From positions 248,001 to 312,000 of the forward strand of contig JARVKI010000015.1 of NCBI GenBank assembly GCA_036674765.1: 64,000 bases of DNA, in the 5' to 3' direction. The first letter of the stretch is position 1. Each line of letters begins with the position of its first letter. Below, one piece after another: positions 11,350-23,390 of this stretch. A model generated the notes under the pieces. It had not been told where the DNA came from. It ran no database searches and saw only the letters and a list, made by a program, of their open reading frames with translations. Position numbers and translations under genes: made by a program. The DNA is from Seiridium cupressi (Eukaryota > Ascomycota > Sordariomycetes > Amphisphaeriales > Sporocadaceae).

Positions 11350-13789
11350 TCAGAACCGATTGCCCGCAGCCCAAATGCTAGCAGCTGCCGAAGTAGCCCA
11401 TTCGCTTTCCTCGTAAGGTGGCGTTGGCCACTTATGGGGATCACGGACAGTTTTCTTGAGATCCAGCGGTTGTGGCGTCACCACCTCGTGCGAATCACCA
11501 AAAAGGACCTGATTGCCATTGGCCGACGGCGAAGGCGTGGGATATGGGTTCGACAGCCCTATGTTGCTGGCTGACTGCCGAAGTCCAGGCTTTCCATCGC
11601 GCTCCATGCGCTTCATGGCACGGTGAGTCGAGTTCAAGACCTCGTCCAACAACTCGTCCTCCTCAGCTGGTGCATCATATTGGTGCACACCGTGAGTCGC
11701 CTGTGCTCTTCTCGTCCGGCTGGAGATTGGTCCGATACCGCGCGCGGCCCCGATGAGGTTATCAACAGACCGTGGCTGCTGGTGGGGTAACGAGTGGTGC
11801 CGTTTCAGGTTGCTAGTGGGGGTGACCATGTGGCTAGGTGGAATGGGTGGCTGTGACGTTTCTCCGTGTTGTAGGGTACGATCAAGCGAGTCCAGATTCT
11901 CTATCTTGGTAGGAATGGGGCCAGGCTGTTGCTGATCAATCACCATTGAAGATCTGTTGCTCGCCCATGGGCCGCAGCCTGCTTGAGCCTCTATGTCGTC
12001 GTAGGCAGGAGAAACGGGAGTCTGGTGTCTTCCAGAGAAACGCCTGGCCCGTTTGCGCAGGTGCGAAAAGAAGCTTTCCTTGTGTCCGCTGGGAGGAGAG
12101 GCAAGGCCAGTGTTGCCGTTCAGAGCTCGTTCAGCTTGTTGACGGTGAATTTCGGCGTAATGGTTCGTGGTAGATTGCACCGACAATTGTCGACCAATCT
12201 TCTTGGCTGCCTTTTCTTCCATGGACACATTTCGCTGGCTACCGTTGGCGTACGAGTCGTTATACGAAGGCGTTCTGTTTGAGGCCTGAGCATGAACCGT
12301 GTCCGACATGGGCGAAATCGGCTTGATTGTAGGAAGAATGTGCATTGGTGCAACGTTGGAGGGTCCATTAGTCCATGTCGTTCGCTTGCCATTCGGTGGG
12401 CGGGTTTTGGTGGCAGCGATCTCATTCGCCGTGACAGACTGAACGGGCGAGGGTCGTGGTGCTGCTAGATCCTTTGCAACAGCTTGCACTGGTGTAGGCT
12501 CCGTGCTTTCAGAACGCCCAATGAGCGACTTCCTAAACCATGACGGCTTGGACGAGGAAATTGTGGGCGAGGAAGAATCCTTCGCACCACGCCCAATTTC
12601 AGATGGCTTTCTGCCCAAAATCCGTGAGGCTGATGACTTCGGCCTCAGGGGATCGACAGCATCAGCGAAGTACTCATGTGCTAGGGCTTGGGTGGACGTC
12701 GGTCGGTTCTTTGGATCCCACATCAAACACCAGGTAACGAAATGACTGAGCGATGCAGGCCATTGCGGTGTCTGCAGTATTGTGTCCATCGAGTGAGGTG
12801 CCATCTTTGGGAATGAAAAGCCTAGCTTGCCAGCCAGCCTTGTACCCTCCCTCCAGTCTCCACCACCAACCCGAGAGCCGGCCTTGTTGTACCAGTTGCC
12901 AGGGCTACCCATGATTTCGCATACTCTCCAAACCTGGTCGACTTCGTTGCCGCCTGGGAAAAGTGGCTTCAAGGTAGCTACCTCAACGGCCATGGCACCA
13001 ACAGCCCAAATGTCCACTGGTGCGGAGTATTCGCCAGCGCGCAATAAGACTTCCGGTGCACGATACCATCTCGTAGATACGTAGGTCGTGTAAGGTAATT
13101 TTGAGTGTGTTTCACGAGCCAAACCAAAATCAGCGATCTTCACCGTGTATGTCGGAGGAGTCGAGGGTGGTGTGACCAGAGCCGAGTAGCGCCTGAAAGA
13201 GTTGGTCGCATCCTGGTGGGCTGACGTCGACACCAAAATGTTTTCTGGCTTGATGTCACGGTGGAAGAAATGGTGCGCATGGATGTGCTCCAGTCCCTGC
13301 ATGATTTGAAATAATATACTCTTGACGCTGGCGTTGTCAAGAGCCTTGTGGTCTCGGGCCTTCATCAATTGGTAAAGATTGCCTTCCATATACTCCATCG
13401 CAATGTGCAATTTCTTGCTGAACGGGTCCAGAAAGATGTCCAAGGCCGGAACCAAGTGAGCATGTGGCGGCAACGTCCTTAGGAATACGACCTCCCGAAG
13501 CTCCAGACATGGGCCAAAGGATTCAAATGTCTTCTTCATTGTCTTGATGGCAATCTAGGCAGGAGTTAGTAAGGCAGTATACATGAACCGTTCAGATTCG
13601 AAGAAAACCTACCACGGTGCCCCTTCGAGCGACGTTTGCTCCAGCACTCCGCGTTCTAGCCAGCACGACACTTCCAAAGCTTCCGTCTCCTATTTCTTTC
13701 AGAATTTCAAACCGATCCTCAATAGCCATTCCCGCTGAGCTTTGAGCTGTCGAAGACCCCCGGTGGGTCAGATCGTGTGTTACCGTCAT
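11350..13789 (-). CDS. ime2: Ime2/MAK-type serine/threonine protein kinase
   Basis: Exon 1 is 13789..13613 and exon 2 is 13554..11350, joined in phase 0 (donor GTAGGT, branch ACTAAC, acceptor CCTAG), giving 793 residues. The kinase domain spans about residues 27-355: Gly-rich EIGDGSFGSV (32-41), Lys63 in IAIK, catalytic HRDIKPEN with Asp159, DFG near 201, and an activation loop YTTYVSTRWYRAPE with a MAPK-like TxY at Thr215/Tyr217. The TxY plus STRWYRAPE loop is diagnostic of the RCK family (ICK/MAK, yeast Ime2, Ustilago Crk1). A Ser/Pro-rich insert of about 20 residues lies between HRD and DFG, and a disordered tail of more than 400 residues follows. Known family roles are meiosis entry in yeast and light- or nutrient-dependent sexual development in filamentous fungi. 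A role in development here is inferred. The upstream region is unusually long. Confidence 0.9.
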
Positions 13790-16700
13790 CTTGAGTGGCC
13801 GGTAGATATTATAGAGTAATGTGAGAAGGAAACGACAGCACGCGGCCCATCAACGTTGGTCGACGGCCGTGCCTTGCTCCGAGGAAAGCGAGGGAAGTTA
13901 GTAACAGCAGGCGTCGGTGCGGCAGACGATTGGTAAACAAGCTCTGTTGTAGAGCTACAGCAGTTCCGGGTACATTCAGTTTCGAGTAGGTTTTCGAGAT
14001 TCAGAGACAGATCGGGTAGGGATGCCGAGGATATAGAATCAAGAGGTTGTAGCCACAATAGGCGGGATGCCGTAGATAGAATTCAAGATAGAGTGGGAGA
14101 AAAAAGGAAACTGTATAATAATGATAGAGGGGGCTAGACAGGAGGTCTTTCGATTAAAGCGTTGAATTAGGGGACCAGGGACTATGGAACCAGAGTGTCG
14201 GGGTGCGGGTCTGGTCAAGGCTGGTTGATTGTTCGATGAGCTGGGTTGCGAGCTTCTCGAAATGTGCAGTCCTTGCTAGCGCGTATGATGCTTGTCAAAT
14301 AAAGAGAGTGACTGATCCGAATTGACCGGGAGTAATGGAGAGCTTGGAGCGCGAAATGAAAAGAGCGAATGGCCGGTAAGATGGATGTGGATTGGCGTGT
14401 TGAGGGAAGTTGAGCAGTGTATGTCGTGGTGGTCGGATGTTTGGAGTAGCAGCTACTGCCGGTCGCAAGATACTCGAGGCACTGCGAGGCGCGCGGATGC
14501 TGGACGGATAGAAGAGAGTGCGTAGGACAAGGTCGGACAGAGAACAAGCAACGAGCACAACAATAGCATCAAAACGATGCTATGCTAGTGATTAGCGGCG
14601 CTCGATTATTTGCCATGAACTCGTCTCTGCCGTTTCGGGTTTCGAGCGAGAGTGGTGAAATTGGAATGAGAGGGAGAGAGTGAGATGAGCAATGCGCCAA
14701 CGAAGGGGCCCAGCGGCGGTCCTGGGGTTCAGCAGTGGCAGTCTCGTCAGAAGCGTTTGGGTCGGGCCCATCGATAGCATGAACAGAGTTACCGGGGGGG
14801 CGATGGGCGGCCCCAATCTCGCTAGTCATTTGGGGGACGGCGTGCCGGTCCAGGGGCCAATTGTGCCAATTTACAAAAGGGGACCCAGAGTACCTGGCCC
14901 GGCAGGGATCGTTTGAAAGGAGAGGCAGAAAATTTGGTGTGTTACAGCTCCGGCGGGTTCGTAATGCTTTTAGTTTGATTATCACTTTTCTAATTTTCTT
15001 TTACCCCCCAGGTTGATATCCGATGTGCACATGTGGTGAGAGTCCTCGCGTTGAGCAGGATTGTGCACATGTGAGAGGCGCATCAAAAGATGATGGGGGG
15101 TTTTTTTTTTTCTCCTTCCTCCCTCCTTCCTGACAGCATAAGGTAGGCAAGATTACTTACTGTATTACTCGCGTCGGTGTCGCAGAGGCCCTCTTAGTAC
15201 TGCGCCCGCCGTCCGGGCCTGCCAGCCAGCGGCGTGGGCGGCGCCAGCATGACAAGCAGGAGCCATCGCCCACTCCCACTAATGTGGTTTGGGATCTGGG
15301 ATCCATTCTGGATCTAGCGGTAATCACTGAGCGCAATGCGATACCTGAATGGAGCTCCCCGAGCACTTACATTTCGATTCAAAGTGCCTGTCCAGGGCCT
15401 CACGAGATGTACACACCTGTACCCTTGACAAGCGCTATGTCATACATGATTTACCCGTGTCAAGATGCATGCCGAGTCCAACGTTCGACGTGCCCCGATA
15501 AGATCGCCCATCCTGCTTTTTAAAATTGAACACCGTCCAGTATGGTCACCCGGCGCTTGGGAGGTTGCGCTGCGTGACGAGACGCGATATGCACCCTCGC
15601 CGGCAACGCTGGACACATCAACAACCATTATTGATTCCCCAGCAACGCAATAGGCCCAAAAGACGGTCAACACTGCCAGAAGCCAATAGTCCCGCGGCCA
15701 GTGGGAAGATCGCTCTGTAGCATGGATCGGAACTTGTTTTCGCCCACTGCCAGCGCACCAGGCATCTATCACAAAGCATACGATTGACCAGCCGCAGCAA
15801 TCGTTTCCCAGCAGCACGGGGCATTGCGGGTCCCAGGTGCTCCAAACGTTACCTTTCCACGAATCGCCCGCCGGCGGCTTGGACGGATTGCGAAGCTATG
15901 GATGCAGCTCTGGTGAGATACCTACTGCGGATCGCCTTCAGCATATATTCTCGGCACACCGTTTTTTTGTCACTTTTAGTCTCGATCTAGAACTTGACAA
16001 CCGCAACCCAGTGAGGATTGTCTTCTTGGTCACATTGATCCTGGTTGATTTCACTAGGCCCTGTGCTGTAGAAGCAGAGATTGAGTCGGTCTCCCTTCGT
16101 CAGCCAGATGTCACATAGGACGGTCATGAACGGGTGGGAGAACCGTATCTTCACCCCGGTTCAATACGTTGCGTTTATTCTTGATTTGGTAACCAAAACG
16201 GTGAAAGGGTATTCCGGAAAGAGGAAAAGGGGGAGGGCCCGTGGGCATGTGGCCGAACCAAGCCCAATGGAGAGCACCAGGATTCGAGGTGACGAGTTGC
16301 GAACTCAAGGTTTCAAGAGATGCCAGGTCCTGTGCCCTGATTTGCTTTGTCAGTGCTCGGTTTCTATCGACTGGGCATCAATCGTCGTCCCTCGGTCGGC
16401 GAGTTCCCGACCTCCTTATGTGCCTGGAAGGGAGTAAAAAGCTTTGCTAGCAACATGACCGGCCTTCTCTGGGTCACGATGTACAGGAACCATTCCCTTC
16501 TTCGGCTCTGGCGTAGCAAATCGAGCCAAGCGTCACCCACTGGTCGCCCGGTTGAGTGCAGAGAACTTTCCAAACGAAGATTGGATGCAAGGGACACTCC
16601 GCTGACTCTGTGGAGGTGTCCAGAAAGCGCTTTTTGCCATGAGAAAGCGTTGACTTGCGAGTACAACCAGTCTTCGTTTCTGTACTGCTATTCACAGCTT

Positions 16701-19700
16701 GCAGCTAGTGCCAGCCAAAGTACTCCCAGGGAAAGACGCTGTAGCTCTAGCTTTGCCGATCCATCCTGCTCCCCTGAGCCATTGAGCTGGGCCCACAGCT
16801 TGAGTAACCACTGCTTTGGTGCCCGCAGTCCCGTGCTTTGGACGAACGGATCTCCCAGCCATCACACCATCAGCACCTTGCTCCCGCTCCTGTACCTGTA
16901 CCTGGACCTTGCATGAATCAGGATTGCCTGGAGATTCTGGCTGGGACCATGTACCTGTACTAGCCATCTATTCCCGTCCATGGGCAGAACGCGTGGGCTG
17001 GATGTTTGTGCAAGGTAACGCGTGCAGCCTTTATGCAAGAACCTGACCGTCGTTGTGAATGTGGTTTACAGCATCTCATTGCCCGGCCATCGCGTGCGAC
17101 GGTCCACCTGGTTGGTCTCTTCTCGTCACCTCTAAATGAGTAACTAGTCGCGGGAATGCAGCGGGATTGGACCCTGGCGTCGTGCTTCTTGAGACGACAG
17201 CTGCGCTAGAGCGCGCGGAAGAGACAGTCGACGCATAGTGGTTTCGTGGGCTTTGAAACGCGGCGGCCTGGGCTGGGTTGGGATCCAGCGCCAGGCAATA
17301 GCTTACCTAGGTAGGTACAATGTATGATCCATTAACTACTCTTTGGCACGAAGCCGCGAGGCCATCAAGACCTTTCCTGTTAGGGATCTGGAGTCCGGAA
17401 GACAAGTCCGCTGCCCGCTATTCACGCTTGCAACATTGCACGTCACTGTCAAAATTGCAAGAAATATTGCCCTGTAGATTTGCGGCCAATTTCGTCCTCA
17501 GATCAGCCGTGGCTTTTAAATCCTTCGCACCAGTCAGCCCTCGTGGAGTTGTGCAATGCATTGCTTACATGGACCATCCAGCAGCCAGGAAGTCCCTCCC
17601 TCATTTGAGTCGCGAGCGGCTGATCTGCTCGCATGAACTCTAATGTACCAATGCCGGTCCATGATTGATTCCGGCAACATATTTGACACGATTGAAACCT
17701 TCAGGCAGCCATGCTACCCCGAAGAGCTTTGCATTACTACACGCGAGTTATATGCTCATAAATAGCGCCACCCTGCGAACGTTCCGCCTCTGGGGTTGGA
17801 GTTTCGTGCCGTTTTCCAGAAGCTCCGTCCCCACGCAATTTTGTTATCCCTGGACCATAACCATGTGGCGTGTGCATTTGATCGAGGGATAGGTATCCTC
17901 GTAATCCTCCCGACAGTACGACCCTCATCGTCCGCCTGGGCCCCAATAACGTGGTGATCATATGTCAATCATGGCATTATCCTTGGTCTCAGTTCATCAG
18001 CATCACAATCAGCTCTGCCAGCCCAACCTCTTTTCCCAGCTAGCCTGCTAGCCTAGACAAACATTGGCGCTGACTCGTGCATTCAGAGTCTATTCGAATG
18101 ATCGTCATCGTTGCTCCGTGCCCCAATATGTCGGACATTTTCCACCGTCTGATCGCAGAATGGCCAGTCGGGACTCGGGAAGGGAGGTCCAGGCTCATGT
18201 ATCCATTCCACTGTCGTCTACAGTATGTAACGTGGTCAGTGGCCGCATAGACCATTCCTTCATCGCAGGTTGACCATCTTCAAGTGAAGGTTGGCTCTCG
18301 TCTTTTGGGCGGATTGCGCCACGGCGAACTATCAAGAGTATCTCGAGTAGTTTCTCTTTGTTCTGACTCGGGCAGCCTGGTAGCCTAGCCGAAGCTTCTT
18401 CAAGCCACGAACAGGATGGCCATGAAACATGTGTTGTGCAATCGAAACGCCAGTAAGGGACAGTCGATGCTCGAGATCTCGACTCCGATACCCATGCTTA
18501 TGGTTTCTAGTTTTATCTAGGCCGGAGCCGCTCAAAAAAACCCCGCCTGAATTGGACGAGTCTGTTATGTTTGTATACTTGGAAGCATTATTTCTTTGTC
18601 TACGCAGATCATTTCCAGCACTGTCCGCATAGTGATTATAACACTGGCTTTTGGTATTCTACGATTCGGGAACATGGTTTTTATTCTGATATTATTACAA
18701 CGTACTTCATGTTGCTAACAGTTCTGCTTTCCCTAGTGAGTTCTAGACTTCAGCCCCCGTGTTGGTCATGGTAATGTGTTGAACCGTCAGAATCTGCCCA
18801 TCTGAGCCCAGGTTATCAGCATGGAAAGAGACCAGAAACTGGGACTTGCGACATAGAAGGATAATGAGGTCACAGCTGGAGTAATATGGAAGCGTCAAAA
18901 TCTCGACACTTCAGATACTGGCTCGCTAGTGCCGTACAGCTGAACAGGCGTAAATCTACGTAATATATCATAATATAGGTTCAGTCCCGGAGTGACCGCA
19001 AGGGTTCGGTCTTCAACCATGGTGCAACAGGTAACGGTGGCATTGATCCTAAGTAACATACAGTTGTGGGAGAGTACAAGCGGTGTATTTTCGTTCTATA
19101 GTTGCAGGCCTGTCTACAGCATAGAGGCTCATACTTTCCATGGAGATGCCGAGAGTGCGTTGTTGCCATTGCAGCAAAAACATTAGACCCGGTAACAAAT
19201 TACTAATACAATTTTATTCTGACTGCCAGATATAGGCGCGTGAAAGGACAGCAACCTCTCTCTCTCTCTCTCTCTCTCTCCCTCCAGATATCAGCGCCAT
19301 CTTGAATCTCCCAGCCCCCTCACAACGCGATTCGAGTGAACCTGAATATACTTTCGGCGTTTTGTATCATGAAGATGAATAATCAAACAATAGACGGGGC
19401 TGTGGGCAGCGATTGTGAATTCTATTGTTCCAATGCAGCTGCGCCTTCTCTGTTAACAAGTGAACAGCGGATTCAAGGTCCATCGGCAACTGCAACCTTA
19501 GCCAGCAGTGAATTCAAGCACTTGCCTGCTTCGAACATTCACAAATCCTGTGGATCTTATCTTTGCAGTACGAGAGATTTCTCTTCACCCAGAAACCTCA
19601 AACAATCCACGTTCCGTACTCATCTATTCACCCTGTCAACACACTCTCGGGCGACGGTATCTTCTACAACCACATTTCACCCGGGACAACATTTCTTCAC

Positions 19701-20417
19701 AACACCCACATTTCTTAAGCGTGTCTTTTCCCGAACCTGACTTCTCAAGCGATTCCTTCACTGCACCAACTTTCTCAAGCACGACTTGAGGACTGATCAC
19801 ATTTTTAACCCTCGCCCGACTTGTTCGACAGTCGGCTTCCCGGACTGCATGGGCGGTACTCAGTCACCAGGAACAAACTGGAGGAAAGTCTCATCACGAT
19901 TGCCGTGCGAAAGCAACCAAATCCAGCGCTTTTTCTCGTTTGACTCACGCGGTACGTCTCTTCACTTCCCTTGCCCTTCTGACGATGGTATCTCAGCCGT
20001 ATATCAAGTCAGTCTCCCCATGAACCACAATCCAAAAGTATACAAGCATCACATTGTCTCCTCCAACAATCACCGCCCAAAAATCCAGAGATCTCTTCTC
20101 GCCCTCTTTCCACTTCATCTGACCCCGCCCTCATATATTCAACCGCCATACAACTCTCTCGGTCTTCGGCGCGAGGTCACACTGGTGGAGAATTCCTCAT
20201 CCGCCCAAGAAACATTACTCTCACTGCTTCCCAAAGCAGTGCGAAGCACACTTTCATCATTCAAGGCAGGCTTTAGGCGCGACCGGCTTGTCCTCGGACC
20301 AATCAAGACCTTCCGCTGTGGCCACATCTCTAGTGTATCCAAGGCCGTCTTTACTCATATTTTTCTTCACCAGTCTCCACGATTAAAGACTCTCTGCCTG
20401 TCAATCAGCCCGCCAAG
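13790..20417. other. 6.6-kb stretch without a recognisable gene
   Basis: This lies between the divergent starts of the kinase and Stc1-domain genes. Open frames such as 16347..16916 (+) and 19786..20484 (+) show no domain, no splice support and atypical composition. The part next to the kinase (13790-14560) and the part next to the Stc1 gene (19290-20417, pyrimidine-rich) look like long leaders with many upstream ATGs. A CT microsatellite lies at 19256. A non-coding RNA is possible but nothing in the sequence shows it. Confidence 0.5.
19256..19280. repeat. (CT)n microsatellite
   Basis: Uninterrupted CT repeat of about 12 units, followed by CCTCCAG. It lies about 1.1 kb upstream of the Stc1-domain start codon, where it could be part of the promoter or leader. 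Confidence 0.9.
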
Positions 20418-22281
20418 ATGTCTTCGATGGAGAAAAACATGTAAGTACAAACAGAGAGAACTGGGCCTAGTAACGAGTAGCTGATATGCCATCATCTAGC
20501 GAGCGAGGAATCCCGTTGCCGGACAAGTAAGTCATTATAGTACCTCCAGCTTATTATGTACTCATCAGGAAAATAGATTCAGGTGTGCCGTTGGCGGCGA
20601 GTGGCGATCCAACGACCAATTCTCCAAGAATCAGCTCGCCAAGTGGTACAACAAAAAGCGATCTCGCAATGACGGTATCACGCCTGCCAACATCGGCATT
20701 ACCTGCCGTATTCACTCAGGCGAACCGGCTACGACGTTAAAGTGCAACGGCCCTTGCGGACTTTGGAAGTCCCGCGAACATTTCAGCACGTCACAGAGAC
20801 GGAACAATCTCCACGTAAGTGACACTTTGAACCGCCAGGTTGGTCTACTTTCTAACGCATACAGTGGTGTGTCTTGTGCGTTCGATGGAGATCGCAGCAA
20901 GATTATGACTCTATCCCAGTCGCTGCCCCAAATGAGGCGAACGATGCCATCGATGAACGTGAAGGTATGGCAACCGTGGAAGAATGTGTCACCTTTGACG
21001 AGGAAGGTGATGGTCCTGTATTGGACGACGATTCTTCCCCTTCCCTCGCCATGGCGGACGATGATTCTGTCACGACCGACGAAGAAGATGAATATGAATG
21101 TGAGCCCGAGCCTTCAGTGGCTGGTCATAGTGATAGCCATTACTTTGACGAAGATTCGGGCTCTGACGAAGACGTAAGCACTGCAACTGGTGAGTATTCA
21201 AGCATCGCTAATTGAAATATAACACAGGCCATAACCACCGCAAATGTCGCCCCTACGCCCGATCTCACGAAGACGATGAGTTCTCTGACGCTTGGCACCA
21301 GCCATTCAAAGACCCTGCCAGTGAACTCAAACTCAGAGTCACGATCAACCCGGGTGACTTCCCAGTCGTCTCAGGTCAACTCAGTTACTCATACAGTCTC
21401 GCGCGGATTCGGCACAGCATCGGCTTCAGTTTCCCGAAGCACTGCAACCCACTCTACCCAGGCAATCTCGCGACCTACTAGCAGAGTACCTGCTAGTGGT
21501 AACTCTGACTCTCGCGCGACTTCTAGCCGGTCCAATGTGAGCGGGTTGAGAGATTCCTCGGAAGCAAGCTCGACACGACCGTCTGGTTCGTTTTGGATGC
21601 CGCCACACCTACGCGCAAACGAGAATCTTGTCACACTCAAGGACAAGAACCTCATTGAGCGTCATGTCCCTGGCTATGCTCCATCTAGAACTTCTGCAAG
21701 CACGTCCAATGTCTTGCCTCATCTGAGAGCCAGCCCGTCGCAGCGTACAGTGAGCTCCAGTGCATCCGCAGCGAGTCACTCGACTATGACAACGAACAAT
21801 AGGGCCTACGCACCTGGTCGTTCGACTGGAAGTCCCACGACTGCATCAGGCCTGCTTGGACCCAGCGGTTCTGCACCATCAGTGGTATCAAGCGACTCCC
21901 GAGCTGGTATCTCTACCATATTAACCAAGTCGCGAACGAACGCAGGCGACGTTCCACAGACCCCCTGGCCTCGAGACTTTAATGCATATGATGCTCATGG
22001 CAATGTTCATCGAAGAAAACTCGATGGTACTAGTACGGAGACCAGTGCCCCTGGTATACACTCTGCCCAGAGGTCCAGGAACAGCAAGAAGCCGCCTACG
22101 GCTAAAGGCGACTTCGCCCGGCCTGTAAGTTATTTCCTCAACCATGCGCGAAGTTATCAAGTAGACTCATTTGTATGCACAGGACCAGCGTAAAGTCTTC
22201 GGCACTTTGCAGAAAGAATACAGCAGATCAGGGAACGATCATGTTGATGCTTACGACTCTGGCAGTGCGGACGAGATGTAG
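20418..22281 (+). CDS. Stc1-domain protein
   Basis: Exons 20418..20440, 20500..20526, 20577..20814, 20865..21173, 21228..22124 and 22183..22281 encode 530 residues; all junction phases agree and all introns are 50-59 nt. The Stc1 domain occupies about residues 18-105: CAVGGEWRSNDQFSKNQL, CRIHSGEP, CNGPCGLWKSREHFS and HWCVLCVRW. Candidate zinc ligands are Cys20, Cys60, His63, Cys73, Cys77, Cys98 and Cys101. An acidic stretch (about 125-195) and a long Ser/Thr-rich disordered region follow. The C-terminus has GSFWMPPHLR and a final Lys/Arg-containing exon. In fission yeast, Stc1 is a short protein that links Argonaute to the CLRC H3K9 methyltransferase. The filamentous-fungal proteins are longer and mostly uncharacterised, so the silencing role is inference. 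The third-exon acceptor has a second in-frame AG six bases downstream. Confidence 0.88.
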
Positions 22282-23390
22282 ATCTCGATATCTGCATTTC
22301 TTGGGTGTCAGCCAACTCAGGTGATCAGACAAAGATGTTGGGGGGCTCGGTGGTGGTAAGGCCCGTCCGCCAATTTCTTTTCCATTCGCCCTCCTTGTCC
22401 ATATCACATCGGATGGGAACAATTGGGCATCTTTTAGTGCCTTTCTGGTACTTGTTCTCAACGAGGCCTCTTATGGAGGCACAATATGTTGATACGAGTG
22501 GCTCAAGTTCGCGAGCTTGGGTCTGCCCACCACTCCTTCCATCTTGCGATTGAAGGTTCTTGCGTTGTTTTACAGCAGATGCCACTAAGTAATAAAGTCA
22601 AGGTCAAGGCTGGATTGAGGTCGTGGGATAAATCGACTTGGCCCACCACTCTATGAGAACAGTTCATGGGTCTGTGATAGGAAGTCATCAAGTAGCTGAT
22701 AGCCATAATAGATGCATTTCACCGACCTGATGGGTTGAATTTCTGCCATTTGTTCAAACGGTCGTCCTGGATTATTATCATGTCCTTCAGTCCTTCGCTG
22801 GCTAATCTACCATCAGCAGGTGCCCTCATATAAAGCTGGCCTTATCCGCTCTGTCGATTTCCGATTGCGTTCCTTCGGCCCTCTCCAGACAATCCCACTA
22901 GCACTAGTAATTTATTGCAGCCTCATATTTTGTCCTCACCACTAGGAATGTAGCACAGAATATCTGCCGTGGTGAGACTCCTCGTAATATTGAAGCCTGA
23001 GCAACAGGGGTATTTCTGCTGCGGGGCGGAGGGTCATGCCGCTCGGTCGCCCGGCTTGTATAGTCGTATGAAGTTCCACACACCACGAGAACATGTGTCC
23101 GTGGGTGCGGCGGAAGCGACCTACATTTGTGTGTGATGTTTGTAGAACGCCATTGGGGAGCTTATGAGATGTGCGAGCGAAGTGGTCGATGAGGCGTTCC
23201 TGGGACCCAATAACCTTGGACTGTTTTGTGTGACTTATTCTCCCACCTACTTGCTCCATCACTCATGACAATTCCGTTTGTCGCTGAATGATATTGCCTC
23301 CGACAACTGCATCCCCCAAACGAAAGTGCAAAAATGGCTTAGGAACGCCACCCTGACCCAGAAAGAGCTAGTGTTCCAAGGCTGAACATT
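22282..23390. other. Intergenic
   Basis: Between two plus-strand genes. Short open frames only; it presumably holds the Stc1 gene 3' UTR and the promoter of the DUF7514 gene. Confidence 0.5.

Noticed and set aside
14215..14558. Short minus-strand open frames upstream of the kinase
   Set aside because: Two overlapping frames of about 90-110 codons without motifs; better explained as upstream ATGs in a long leader.
16347..16916. 189-codon open frame (+) in the gene-poor region
   Set aside because: Composition is rich in Ser, Arg, Leu and Cys with no motif, and it has competing frames on the other strand. No splice signals extend it.
19786..20484. 232-codon open frame (+) overlapping the Stc1 gene start
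   Set aside because: It lies in pyrimidine-rich leader-like sequence, has no recognisable domain and runs through exon 1 and intron 1 of a well-supported gene in another frame.
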